In this document: piece after piece, positions 52,674 to 61,649 of the stretch
How the letters are laid out: each line of letters begins with the position of its first letter
Numbering within the stretch: position 1 is the first letter of the stretch
Source of the DNA: an uncultured Anaerococcus sp.
GTDB lineage: Bacteria > Bacillota > Clostridia > Tissierellales > Peptoniphilaceae
Length of the DNA stretch: 64,000 nt
Assembly (NCBI RefSeq): GCF_943908415.1
Contig: NZ_CALTSY010000005.1
Span: forward strand, 1-64,000
Direction: 5' to 3'
Notes under the pieces: model-generated
Databases searched by the model: none
Told to the model about the DNA's origin: nothing
What the model saw: only the letters and a program-made list of their open reading frames with translations
Program-made: the position numbers and the translations under genes

Positions 52674-53335
52674 TGCCAATCTATGGGTTTTTGACCTATA
52701 GATTTTAAAAATTCATTTGTTTTTGAAAATGGTTTGGAACCAAAGAATCCTCTATTTGCAGATAAAGGTGATGGATGAGCTGACTTTATTATTAAGTGAT
52801 TTGGATTACTTATAAAGTGCTCTTTTGATTGAGCATATCTTCCCCAAAGAATAAAGACCATAGGCACATTCCTATCATTTAGAAGCTTTATAATTCTATC
52901 TGTTAATATTTCCCAACCTAACTTTTCATGAGAATTAGCTTCTCCTTTTCTTACAGTAAGGGAGGTATTTAAAAGTAAAACACCTTGATCAGCCCACTTT
53001 ATAAGATTTCCATTATCAGGTATAAAGGTATCTATATCTTCATGCATTTCTTTAAATATATTTAGTAGAGAAGGTGGTGTTCTTACTCCTTTTTTTACCG
53101 AGAATGCATAGCCATGAGCTTGATTAGGTCCATGATAAGGATCTTGTCCAAGAATAACTACCTTGCAGTCCTTATATGGTACAGACTTTAAAGCGTTAAA
53201 TATGTCATGCATATCTGGATATACGGTATAGTTTTTATACTCTTCAATTAAATTTTTTCTCAAATTTTGGTAATAATCTAAATTCCACTGATCTGCAAGC
53301 AGTAAGTCCCAATCATTGCCTATATTAACGCTCAT
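52658..53335 (-). CDS. ung: Uracil-DNA glycosylase, family 1
   Basis: Ung excises uracil from DNA. The 225-aa protein has the water-activating motif GQDPYHGPNQAHGYAFSV with the catalytic Asp, LLLNTSLTVRKG, and the leucine-loop motif HPSPLSANRGFFG. I chose the ATG at 53335, giving the usual start MSVNIGNDWD; an upstream in-frame TTG at 53356 lies deeper in lspA. It overlaps the lspA end by 11 bases. Confidence 0.95.
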   Translation of the reverse strand: MSVNIGNDWDLLLADQWNLDYYQNLRKNLIEEYKNYTVYPDMHDIFNALKSVPYKDCKVVILGQDPYHGPNQAHGYAFSVKKGVRTPPSLLNIFKEMHEDIDTFIPDNGNLIKWADQGVLLLNTSLTVRKGEANSHEKLGWEILTDRIIKLLNDRNVPMVFILWGRYAQSKEHFISNPNHLIIKSAHPSPLSANRGFFGSKPFSKTNEFLKSIGQKPIDWQIENL

Positions 53336-53780
53336 TTTTCTTTTCACTTTCTTCAAAAAATATTAAGTATATTATAACTAGAATACTTCCAACTGTAACT
53401 AATATGTCAGCAAAGTTAAATATCGGAAAATTAACAAAAGCAAACTCTATAAAATCTACAACATAGCCATTAAGTAATCTATCATAAAAATTGCCAAGTG
53501 CACCAGAAATTATAAAAGCCAGGGCTAAATTTAATATAGGCATATTAGTTCTATAATTTTTTATAAAGTAGTATAAGAGATATCCTACAATAACTATGGT
53601 AAGAATGATAAAAAATATTCTGCTATCTTGTAAGATGCCAAAGGCAGCTCCCCTATTCTCTAAATATGTAAAATTCAGTAAACTTCCATCATATGGATTA
53701 TCTATAAAATTATTTATTGCATAAACTTTTGTAATTCTATCTATGATAAAACCTAAAATAATCATTATTATATATTTCAT
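53325..53780 (-). CDS. lspA: Lipoprotein signal peptidase (signal peptidase II)
   Basis: LspA cleaves the signal peptides of lipidated prolipoproteins, such as the two PrsA/SurA-like proteins at 9273-11241. The 151-aa protein has four predicted membrane helices, DRITK near residue 15, ENRGAAFGI, and the two catalytic Asp residues in GNFYDRL and FNFADI. Its ATG overlaps, as ATGA, the stop that ylmH would have if its reading frame were restored. Confidence 0.95.
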   Translation of the reverse strand: MKYIIMIILGFIIDRITKVYAINNFIDNPYDGSLLNFTYLENRGAAFGILQDSRIFFIILTIVIVGYLLYYFIKNYRTNMPILNLALAFIISGALGNFYDRLLNGYVVDFIEFAFVNFPIFNFADILVTVGSILVIIYLIFFEESEKKNER

Positions 53781-53873
53781 ATTAACTTCCTATAGGTAAT
53801 ATGGTAATTACCCTTCTTACTTTCACCTGTTACCTTATCAAAAATAAATCTTCCCTCTTTCCTAATAGATAGA
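53777..53873 (-). pseudogene. Out-of-frame C-terminal segment of ylmH
   Basis: In a frame shifted from the upstream ylmH ORF, codons from about 53872 read LSIRKEGRFIFDKVTGESKK and continue to a TGA at 53777-53779. This is the usual C-terminal end of YlmH, following the S4 domain. The TGA overlaps the lspA ATG by four bases, the arrangement expected of an intact coupled gene. One extra base or two missing bases near 53873-53875 would explain the break. Confidence 0.8.
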
Positions 53874-54539
53874 ATCTTCCTTAATGATTTTTCCTGGATT
53901 TTCTATTATCTCAAAATCAACTTTAACGTTTTTTGATTTTATTATATCTTTAGCTTTTGATCTAGAGATATTTACAAATTCTGAGACTATATTGTCTAGT
54001 CTTAAGGAAGATACAAAACCTTTCATTTCTACAAAGGAATCAGGGCTAATATCTAATCTATTATCCTTTTTGTAATCTATACTTATTGATTGTCTTTTTA
54101 TCTTATTTAAATTAAATTTTATAAATGCAGACTCATCATTTAATACAGCAAACTGACAGCTACTTTCATCTACTACTATATCTCCAATAGATTCACGATC
54201 TATGTTAAGGCTCATCAAACTACCGAGTACATCAGGGTGAATAAGTCCATTATGATTAAATTCTAAAACACTTATATAGTTTGATTCATCTACAGGTTCG
54301 TAGTAATAATTAGCTATAAATATTTTACGTTCTGCTAAATCACTAGCACCTATGAAAGTAATATTTATATTATTCTTATTAGCTATTGATTCTATAACCT
54401 CTTGTTCAAATGGATCTAAAAAGAAGCTAGTCTCTTCAGTACCTTTATAATAGGACCTCTCAAGTATAGAAATAGCTTTTTTTATAGAAGATTTTTTATT
54501 TTTATCAGTTATAAAATCTAAATTATAAGTTAAACTCAT
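53862..54539 (-). CDS. ylmH: YlmH-like S4-domain protein, frameshifted near its 3' end
   Basis: YlmH is an RNA-binding S4-domain protein found in the division-gene cluster beside sepF. In B. subtilis it also acts in ribosome quality control together with RqcH. The 225-aa ORF has the family N-terminal domain (FLDPFEQEVIES, NHNGLIHPDVLGSLMSLNIDR, GDIVVDE) and most of the S4 domain (LRLDNIVSEFVNISRSKAKDII). It stops at a TAG soon after GKIIKED. The missing 31 or so C-terminal residues are encoded in another frame directly downstream. A sequencing error, a recent mutation or programmed frameshifting are all possible. Confidence 0.85.
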   Translation of the reverse strand: MSLTYNLDFITDKNKKSSIKKAISILERSYYKGTEETSFFLDPFEQEVIESIANKNNINITFIGASDLAERKIFIANYYYEPVDESNYISVLEFNHNGLIHPDVLGSLMSLNIDRESIGDIVVDESSCQFAVLNDESAFIKFNLNKIKRQSISIDYKKDNRLDISPDSFVEMKGFVSSLRLDNIVSEFVNISRSKAKDIIKSKNVKVDFEIIENPGKIIKEDSIY

Positions 54540-54570
54540 AAAAAAAATAAAAGATCGAATTATATCGATC

Positions 54571-55179
54571 TTATAATTGATTGTAGTTGCCGTCTGAAAT
54601 TTGTTCAGTTACGCTACTATCAACTTGAACGCCCTTAGGACTAATAACAAAAATACCTTTTGTAACTCTTTCTACAGTTCCATCAAGTGCATATACTGCT
54701 CCAGATACAAAATCAAATATTCTTTGTCTCATGTCTGCATCTACCATTTCTAGGTTTAATACTACTACTTTTTTATCCAAAATATCATCGATTACACTTG
54801 GGGCATCTTTTTCATAGTCGAGAGGCTCTTGGATAGAAATTCTCATTGATGATCTACTACTGTAATTATTTTCTGTCATACTTACTATATTATCTCCTCT
54901 TCTTGATGGTCTTTGATAGGTGTTTTGGTTACTACTATATGATTGTGAATCATAATCTACTGATGGTGAATATGAAGAATTTGAACTAGTATTTGAAGAA
55001 TATCCACTCTCGTATGTTAGTGATTTATCTTCCTTTTCATCTTCACCTAAAAGATCAGTGTAAGCTTCTCTTGAGGAGCTTTTAGTAGTTTCTACTTCAT
55101 CGTCTAAGTATAAGTCTTCGTCTTCATAGTCATCATAATTATCGTCGATACCAATAAAATCTTTAAATTTGTCAAACAT
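54571..55179 (-). CDS. sepF: Cell division protein SepF
   Basis: SepF links FtsZ filaments to the membrane at the septum. The 202-aa protein has an N-terminal amphipathic helix (MFDKFKDFIGI), a long acidic and Ser/Tyr-rich linker (about residues 15-105) and the SepF domain with VIDDILDKKVVVLNLE, RQRIFDFVSGAVYALDG and ISPKGVQVD. A TATAAT (minus strand, 55214-55219) could be its -10 box, though the -35 is poor. It is followed by ylmH. Confidence 0.93.
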   Translation of the reverse strand: MFDKFKDFIGIDDNYDDYEDEDLYLDDEVETTKSSSREAYTDLLGEDEKEDKSLTYESGYSSNTSSNSSYSPSVDYDSQSYSSNQNTYQRPSRRGDNIVSMTENNYSSRSSMRISIQEPLDYEKDAPSVIDDILDKKVVVLNLEMVDADMRQRIFDFVSGAVYALDGTVERVTKGIFVISPKGVQVDSSVTEQISDGNYNQL

Positions 55180-55280
55180 AATATTCCCTTTACTTTATTA
55201 ATTGTATATTTCTATTATAACGTAAAATTTGATTTAATAAAAATGAAATAAATAATTTCATACTAATTATAATAAAAATA

Positions 55281-55856
55281 TTAAAATATTTTTGATTCTT
55301 CCTTGTTAATTAGTCTTTTAATATTTGATCTATGGCTATAGAATATCAATATTGTGATAATAACCAAGACCCAAAATACGTGGCTGTTAGCAAATCTAAT
55401 ATATCCTCCTATAAAAGCTGAAAAGGAGGCTATTAAGGATGCTAGAGATACTATATGAGTTAACAAAACAACTAGAGCAAAAATAGCTATTAATATTAAT
55501 GCAAATTTGTAATCTATGTATAAGAGAGCTCCAAAACTAGTGGCTACTCCCTTGCCTCCTTTAAAATGTAAAAATATGCTATACATATGTCCTATAACTA
55601 CAAATAAAAAAGCTAATGCCAAACCATTATAAGAAGAAAGTTTGTTACCTATATATACTGCTAAAAACCCTTTCAAAATATCAAGTGCAAAAGTAGCAAT
55701 ACCTGCTGATTTTCCAAAGTTTCTTAATGCATTAGTAGAACCAATATTTCCCGAACCTAACTTTCTTATATCAGTATGATAAAATAATTTGCCAATTAGA
55801 TATCCTGATGGTATTGAACCTAGAATATACGCTATAATAACAACTAGAAAGATCAT
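55281..55856 (-). CDS. plsY: Acyl-phosphate:glycerol-3-phosphate acyltransferase PlsY
   Basis: PlsY makes lysophosphatidic acid from acyl-phosphate, the first step of phospholipid synthesis. The 191-aa membrane protein has five predicted helices and the three conserved loops: GSIPSGYLIGK, GSGNIGSTNALR and GHMYSIFLHFKGGKGVATS. Its start overlaps the der stop by four bases. Confidence 0.95.
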   Translation of the reverse strand: MIFLVVIIAYILGSIPSGYLIGKLFYHTDIRKLGSGNIGSTNALRNFGKSAGIATFALDILKGFLAVYIGNKLSSYNGLALAFLFVVIGHMYSIFLHFKGGKGVATSFGALLYIDYKFALILIAIFALVVLLTHIVSLASLIASFSAFIGGYIRFANSHVFWVLVIITILIFYSHRSNIKRLINKEESKIF

Positions 55857-57175
55857 CTCTCAGTACCTCCTCTTTCCTTTAAGATAAAACTAAATGGTAC
55901 ACCTGTCAAATTATAATTTTTTCTTATTTGATTTTCTAAATATCTCATATAAGAAAAATGCATTAATTCTCTATCATTTACTGATAACATGAATTTTGGT
56001 GGAGCAGTACCTACCTGTGACATATAGTAAATTTTAAGTCTTTTACCCTTATCTTGAGGCGGTTGATTTAACATAATTGCATCTTGCAATATATTATTTA
56101 ATACTCCTGTAGAAATTCTTGTATTATAATTGTTATCTACAACTTCAATCATATCTAATAGATTATCTATTCTTTGATTTTTAAGAACTGATATAAAAAC
56201 AATCGGTGCATAAGATGCAAAACCTAATTTATTTCTAATATCTTGTTCCATGTTTTTCATTGTATTAGTTTCTTTGTCTACTATATCCCATTTATTTACA
56301 GCTATTATAACAGCTTTTCTTTGGTTATGGGCATAGCCTGCTATCTTAGTATCTTGCTCTGTAACTCCAACAGTAGCATCAATTAAGAACAAAACTATTT
56401 CGGCACTATCAACTGCATCAAATGTACGTTGATTAGCATAGAATTCTATATTTTCTTTCACCTTATTTTTACGTCTAAGGCCTGCTGTATCTATTAGAAC
56501 ATAATCTTTACCATTATAGGACCAATAAGAATCTACAGCATCACGGGTTGTTCCAGCTATATTAGTAACAATCATTCTTTCGTCATTTAAAAGTAAGTTC
56601 ACTAAGGAAGATTTGCCTGCATTTGGCTTACCTATAATAGCTATTCTTGTTTCATCTTCTATGTTTTCATAAGCTTCAAAATTAATATTTTGGCATACTT
56701 TATCTAATAGATCACCTAAGCCTTTACTTTGTTCGGCTGATATAATTGCTAAATCATCAAATCCCATACTATAAAAGTCATAAATATGATCAGGCGTCTT
56801 ATGACTATCAATTTTATTGGCAACTATAATAACTTTCTTATTATATCTTCTTATTACATTTGCTATTTCATCATCATATGGATTAATGCCTTCTTTACCA
56901 TCTACAACAAAGAGTATTAAGTCACTTTCAAGTAAAGCTTTTTCTACTTGAGATTTTATCTCTTGATTCATCATTTCTTTATTAGAAATATCAAGGCCTC
57001 CAGTATCTACAAGCAGGAATTCATCTCCTTGCCACTCTACCTTATCTAAAATTCTATCACGAGTAACACCGCTTACATCTTCTGTTATTGATTTTTTCTT
57101 ACCTACTAGCCTGTTAAATAATGTAGATTTACCTACATTAGTTCTACCAACTAGGGTTACAATCGGCATTGCCAT
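55853..57175 (-). CDS. der: Ribosome biogenesis GTPase Der (EngA)
   Basis: Der is a 50S assembly factor with two tandem G domains. The first has GRTNVGKST and DTGGLD, the second, from about residue 175, GKPNAGKSS and DTAGLRRK, followed by a KH-like C-terminal domain. I chose the ATG at 57175 (MAMPIVTLVGR): GGAG lies six bases upstream and it starts one base after the glyA stop. An in-frame ATG at 57187 lacks a site. The length is 440 aa. Confidence 0.96.
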   Translation of the reverse strand: MAMPIVTLVGRTNVGKSTLFNRLVGKKKSITEDVSGVTRDRILDKVEWQGDEFLLVDTGGLDISNKEMMNQEIKSQVEKALLESDLILFVVDGKEGINPYDDEIANVIRRYNKKVIIVANKIDSHKTPDHIYDFYSMGFDDLAIISAEQSKGLGDLLDKVCQNINFEAYENIEDETRIAIIGKPNAGKSSLVNLLLNDERMIVTNIAGTTRDAVDSYWSYNGKDYVLIDTAGLRRKNKVKENIEFYANQRTFDAVDSAEIVLFLIDATVGVTEQDTKIAGYAHNQRKAVIIAVNKWDIVDKETNTMKNMEQDIRNKLGFASYAPIVFISVLKNQRIDNLLDMIEVVDNNYNTRISTGVLNNILQDAIMLNQPPQDKGKRLKIYYMSQVGTAPPKFMLSVNDRELMHFSYMRYLENQIRKNYNLTGVPFSFILKERGGTER

Positions 57176-57176
57176 A

Positions 57177-58412
57177 TTAAACTCCATATACAGGGAATTT
57201 AGAAGTTAGATCTAATACTTCTTTTCTTATATCTTCTAAATTCTCTTTCTTATCTATAGTTCTTGATATTAGATCAACTATCTTTTTAGCTTCTTCTTCC
57301 TTCATACCCCTTGTGGTTATAGCAGCAGTTCCTATTCTTAGACCGCTTGTCACATTTGGTGAAAGTTTTTCATTTGGTATTGTATTTTTATTTGTAGTTA
57401 TACATACCTCATCAAGTAAATCTTGAGCCTCTTTACCAGTTATATTTTTGTTAGTAAGATCTATTAATAGAAGGTGATTATCTGTACCATCGGAAATCAT
57501 ATTAAAATTATATTTTCTTAAAGCTTCTTCTATGGCTTTAGCGTTAGCTTTTACTTGTTTGGCATAGCTTTTCCATGATGGATCTAAATTTTGTTTAAAC
57601 CCTAAAGCTTTTGCTAATATAATATGTTCTAAGGGTCCTCCTTGTAAACCTGGGAAGACTGCTTTATCAATAGCTTTAGCATATTCTTCTTTACAAAGTA
57701 TAATACCTGATCTTGGTCCTCTTAGGGTCTTATGGGTAGTGGTTGTTACTACGTCACAATATGGAACTGGACTTTGGTGCTCTCCTGCTACAACAAGTCC
57801 TGCTATATGAGCAATATCAGCCATTAACATAGCATCAACTTGATCTGCAATTTCTCTAAATTTTTTAAAATCAATCTCACGAGGATATGCACTTGCTCCA
57901 CATACTATTAGTTTTGGTTTTACTTCTTTTGCTTTTTCTAATACTTTATCGTAATCTATTCTTCCATTCTCATGATCTACACCATAATGGTAAAAATCAT
58001 AAAGCTTGCCAGAAAAATTAACTGATGAACCATGAGTTAAATGTCCACCCTCTGTTAAATCCATTGCCAAAACTTTATCACCTGGCTTAAGTAAGGCAAA
58101 GTAAGCTGCTATATTTGCATTAGAACCTGAATGAGGCTGCACATTTACATGTTCAGCCTTAAATAGTTCTTTTGCACGATCTATAGCTAACTGTTCTATA
58201 GTATCTATATTTTCACAGCCGCCATAGTATCTTTTTTCAGGAAGTCCTTCTGCATATTTATTTGTCAAAATACTACCACAAGCTTCTAGAATTTCCTTAC
58301 TAACATAGTTTTCTGAGGCTATTAGTTCAATATTATCTTCTTGTCTTTTTAGTTCAAGATTTAATGCCTCATAGGCTTTTGGATCAAATTCTTTTATCTT
58401 TAAATAATCCAT
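57177..58412 (-). CDS. glyA: Serine hydroxymethyltransferase
   Basis: GlyA interconverts serine and glycine with transfer of one carbon to tetrahydrofolate. The 411-aa PLP enzyme has EGLPEKRYYGG, QPHSGSNAN, ADIAHIAGLV and the Schiff-base Lys in TTTTHKTLRGPRSG near residue 225. Its ATG overlaps the rseC stop (TAATG). Confidence 0.97.
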   Translation of the reverse strand: MDYLKIKEFDPKAYEALNLELKRQEDNIELIASENYVSKEILEACGSILTNKYAEGLPEKRYYGGCENIDTIEQLAIDRAKELFKAEHVNVQPHSGSNANIAAYFALLKPGDKVLAMDLTEGGHLTHGSSVNFSGKLYDFYHYGVDHENGRIDYDKVLEKAKEVKPKLIVCGASAYPREIDFKKFREIADQVDAMLMADIAHIAGLVVAGEHQSPVPYCDVVTTTTHKTLRGPRSGIILCKEEYAKAIDKAVFPGLQGGPLEHIILAKALGFKQNLDPSWKSYAKQVKANAKAIEEALRKYNFNMISDGTDNHLLLIDLTNKNITGKEAQDLLDEVCITTNKNTIPNEKLSPNVTSGLRIGTAAITTRGMKEEEAKKIVDLISRTIDKKENLEDIRKEVLDLTSKFPVYGV

Positions 58413-58828
58413 TATATTTTTCTCACTTTCATTACGCTTTTATTTTTAAGTCTATTATCAATTGTTTTTACAACTGCAATCGAAATAGCAAAAAATACTA
58501 ATATGGATAAAAGTGTGATTAAGTTTACATCAACACCTGAATTTTTAAAAAACGTATTAGCTAATAAAGCACCTAGAACAATCATTACAACAGGAAATAC
58601 ATATACATATATAGAGTATTTTGTTATATCCTGAGATTTACTTTCTAGTAATACTTTATCACCAGAAGAAATATTATCAGCTGAAAATACTTCAATAATA
58701 GTTTCTTCTTTTTTACCACAAGTTTCTTTGGCTGCACAAGCACCACAAGCTTCTGATCTAGCCACACTTATAGTTAACTTTCCATTATTATTTTTAAGTA
58801 CCGTTCCTTCTTTAATCATTGTTGTCAT
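58412..58828 (-). CDS. RseC/MucC-family (SoxR-reducing system) membrane protein
   Basis: This 138-aa protein has a cysteine-rich N-terminal domain (EACGACAAKETCGKK, C-x2-C-x5-C near residues 28-37) and two membrane helices (about 70-90 and 98-118), the layout of the RseC family. Some members, with Rnf-type complexes, help reduce SoxR. No rnf genes are visible here, so its partner is unknown. I chose the ATG at 58828 because GGAG is eight bases upstream; the in-frame start at 58846 places that site inside the gene. It overlaps aspS by 17 bases. Confidence 0.82.
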   Translation of the reverse strand: MTTMIKEGTVLKNNNGKLTISVARSEACGACAAKETCGKKEETIIEVFSADNISSGDKVLLESKSQDITKYSIYVYVFPVVMIVLGALLANTFFKNSGVDVNLITLLSILVFFAISIAVVKTIDNRLKNKSVMKVRKI

Positions 58829-60584
58829 TATAATCGCTCCTAACACTTAGACTAAGCTCAGCTAAAGATTTATCATCGACTTTAGTTGGTGCATCAGATA
58901 ATGGACAAGTTGCGGATTGAGTTTTAGGGAATGCAATTACATCTTTAATATTATCTGTTTTAGCAAATAACATTAATAATCTATCCAATCCATAAGCAAG
59001 TCCAGCATGAGGTGGTGTTCCATATTTTAAAGCTTCAATAAAGAAACCAAATTTCTTTTCTATATCTTCTTCGGTTAAATTTAAGGCTTCAAATATTTCT
59101 TTTTGAAGTTCAGAATTATTAATTCTTACAGAACCTCCACCCATTTCATCACCGTTAATTACAATATCATAAGCTTGTGTTCTTACTTTTTCAGGATGAG
59201 TTTTTAATAGTTCTATATCTTCTTCATTTGGCATTGTGAAAGGATGGTGTTGAGATACATATCTATCTTCTTCTTCACTATATTCAAACATAGGGAAGTT
59301 TACTACCCATGTCAAGGCATAATCTTTTTCATAAAGATTATTATCGCGAGCTACTTTATTTCTTAAAGCACCTAGTCCTTCTAATACTTTTTTATCTTTA
59401 TCAGCTGCAATTAGAATTAAATCATTATCTTCTATACCAAGTTTTTCAATCATTTGATTTATAATATCTTCAGTTAAGAATTTATTAATTGATGAGTTTA
59501 TTTCTTTACCATATTTAATATATGATAATCCACCTAATCCATAGTCTTTTACAAAATCAGTAAGTTTATCTAATTGTTTTCTTGAATATTTATCAGCTAA
59601 ATTTTTAAAATTGATTGCTCTTACAGACTTTCCTTCATTTGTATTGTTAGCAAATACTTTAAACTCACTATTCTTCCATATTTCAGATATATCATTAATT
59701 TTATATCCAAATCTTAAATCAGGTTTATCTGATCCATAAGAATTCATAGCTTCACTATAATCCATACGTGGTATTGGAAGAGTTAAGTCATAATCTGTAT
59801 ATTTATCAAATAGAGCTTTTAGAAGTCCTTCATTTACTTCTATTACATCATCTTGGCTAGCAAAGGATAATTCCATATCTAGTTGTGTAAATTCAGGTTG
59901 CCTATTAGCTCTTAAATCTTCATCTCTAAAACATTTTACAACTTGAAAATATCTATCTAATGAACCAATCATCAAAATTTGCTTAAATAACTGAGGTGAT
60001 TGAGGAAGAGCATAGAATTCGCCTGGTTCTAGACGTGATGGAACTACATAGTCTCTTGCTCCTTCTGGAGTTGGTTTTGTTAAAAATGGTGTTTCAACTT
60101 CTGTAAAATCATGGTCATACATATACTCTCTTGCTGTACGAATTATATCTGATCTTAACTTAAGATTTTTTTGAACAGATGCTTTTCTCATATCCAAGTA
60201 TCTATATTTTAATTTAAGGTTTTCTGATACATCATCATTATCCTTTATGTAGATAGGTGGAGTATTAGCCTTATCTAAAATATTGATTTTTTCTGCTACT
60301 ATCTCTACATCGCCTGTAGGAATATCAGGATTTTTTGACTCTCTCTCGCGAACATCACCCTTAACTTCTACAACATACTCACTTCCTAGATGGCTTGCTA
60401 ATTCATGATTAGTTTCATCATCCTCACGAACAACTACTTGTGTAATACCTGATTTGTCTCTTATATCAAAAAATACTAATGATCCAAGATTTCTCTTTTT
60501 TGCAACCCATCCCATAAGTACTACAGATTGCCCAATATTTTCGCTTCTTAATTCTCCACACATGTGACTTCTTTTAAATTCCAT
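58812..60584 (-). CDS. aspS: Aspartyl-tRNA synthetase
   Basis: AspS charges tRNA-Asp. At 590 aa it is the bacterial type: an OB-fold anticodon domain (GWVAKKRNLGSLVFFDIRD), class II motif 2 (FRDEDLRANRQPEFTQ), a GAD insertion domain and motif 3 (GLAYGLDRLLML). Whether it discriminates tRNA-Asp from tRNA-Asn cannot be told from this window, which has no gatCAB genes. An AAGGAG site precedes the ATG. Confidence 0.97.
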   Translation of the reverse strand: MEFKRSHMCGELRSENIGQSVVLMGWVAKKRNLGSLVFFDIRDKSGITQVVVREDDETNHELASHLGSEYVVEVKGDVRERESKNPDIPTGDVEIVAEKINILDKANTPPIYIKDNDDVSENLKLKYRYLDMRKASVQKNLKLRSDIIRTAREYMYDHDFTEVETPFLTKPTPEGARDYVVPSRLEPGEFYALPQSPQLFKQILMIGSLDRYFQVVKCFRDEDLRANRQPEFTQLDMELSFASQDDVIEVNEGLLKALFDKYTDYDLTLPIPRMDYSEAMNSYGSDKPDLRFGYKINDISEIWKNSEFKVFANNTNEGKSVRAINFKNLADKYSRKQLDKLTDFVKDYGLGGLSYIKYGKEINSSINKFLTEDIINQMIEKLGIEDNDLILIAADKDKKVLEGLGALRNKVARDNNLYEKDYALTWVVNFPMFEYSEEEDRYVSQHHPFTMPNEEDIELLKTHPEKVRTQAYDIVINGDEMGGGSVRINNSELQKEIFEALNLTEEDIEKKFGFFIEALKYGTPPHAGLAYGLDRLLMLFAKTDNIKDVIAFPKTQSATCPLSDAPTKVDDKSLAELSLSVRSDYNDNND

Positions 60585-60593
60585 TATATCTCC

Positions 60594-61199
60594 TTATTGA
60601 AAAAATTGATTGTATTGTTTTTCATAGCCAATAGTTGTATCGGCTCTATGACCTGGATAAACTTTTGTATCTGGATTAAGTATTCCTAATTTATTTTTAA
60701 TTGAATCTATAAGTGTATTATAGTCTCCTCCTGGAAAATCAGTCCTACCAATTGTTAGTTTAAATAGACTATCACCAGTAAACACCATATCATCGATAAT
60801 ATAACTCATTGAATCTATAGTATGTCCAGGTGTCTTTATAGCAAGTATTTTATATTCAGTAATAATCTCTCCATCTTCTACATACTTATCTATAGGAACA
60901 TATAAATCATCATAGTCATAGGCTAGATTGTAATTTTTATCATTGGCAATTTCTTTAGCATCATTTGAAGCGTAGACATCTACTTCATAAAGATTTTTAT
61001 AGTATTCTAAGCCTAATACATGGTCAAAATGGGTATGGGTCTGTAAGATAAAGTCAATTTTTATATTATTTTCTGATATATACTTATCAACCGCTTCATC
61101 CCTATCAGCACAATCCACTATGAATCCATGACCATCTTCTCCACTTACTACATATAGATTTGTAAGTGCGGGCCCCAAAATAAATCTCTTAACTTGCAT
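60594..61199 (-). CDS. Metallo-beta-lactamase-fold hydrolase (glyoxalase II-like)
   Basis: This 201-aa protein is a zinc hydrolase with HTHFDHVLG near residue 55, an Asp/His segment TPGHTIDSMSY near 128 and FTGDSLF near 141, plus a terminal PGHRADT. The family is often annotated YqgX or hydroxyacylglutathione hydrolase; the natural substrate is not known. It lies between dtd and aspS, a common position in clostridia, starting directly after the dtd stop. Confidence 0.88.
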   Translation of the reverse strand: MQVKRFILGPALTNLYVVSGEDGHGFIVDCADRDEAVDKYISENNIKIDFILQTHTHFDHVLGLEYYKNLYEVDVYASNDAKEIANDKNYNLAYDYDDLYVPIDKYVEDGEIITEYKILAIKTPGHTIDSMSYIIDDMVFTGDSLFKLTIGRTDFPGGDYNTLIDSIKNKLGILNPDTKVYPGHRADTTIGYEKQYNQFFQ

Positions 61200-61649
61200 T
61201 TAAAGTATCCTTTCACTATCAATTATTATAGTACATGGCCCATCATTTGTAAGGCCTACTTTCATATCAGTTTGAAATTGACCGCTTTCTACTTCAAAAC
61301 CATCTTCTAACAATTGATTTTTAAGTATTTCATAAAATTCATTAGCCTTATCTGGCTTTGCTGATTCTATAAAACTTGGTCTATTTCCTTTTCTGACATC
61401 TCCATATAAGGTGAATTGTGAGACAAGGAGAATCTTACCACCTACATCTGTTAAGGAAAGATTCATTTTGCCCTGTTCATCCTCAAAAATTCTCAATTTT
61501 TCAATTTTTTTCTTAATATATGCTAAATCATCTAAGTTATCAGACTCTTTTATAGCGACTAAGACTAGTAAGCCTTTATCTATTTTAGAAACTTCTTTTT
61601 TATCTACTACTACATTTGCTTGTGTTACTTTTTGTATTACTGCTCTCAT
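61200..61649 (-). CDS. dtd: D-aminoacyl-tRNA deacylase
   Basis: Dtd removes D-amino acids and glycine wrongly attached to tRNA. The 149-aa protein has the catalytic Ser-Gln motif SQFTLYGDVRKGNRPSF near residue 77 and the cis-Gly-Pro motif in TNDGPCTI near residue 136. It overlaps relA by one base (TAATG). relA-dtd is a conserved pair in Firmicutes. Confidence 0.96.
   Translation of the reverse strand: MRAVIQKVTQANVVVDKKEVSKIDKGLLVLVAIKESDNLDDLAYIKKKIEKLRIFEDEQGKMNLSLTDVGGKILLVSQFTLYGDVRKGNRPSFIESAKPDKANEFYEILKNQLLEDGFEVESGQFQTDMKVGLTNDGPCTIIIDSERIL

Noticed and set aside
55270..55295. AT-only palindrome at the end of plsY as a terminator
   Set aside because: The stem contains only A-T pairs with almost no loop and no proper T run after it, so it is too weak to call.
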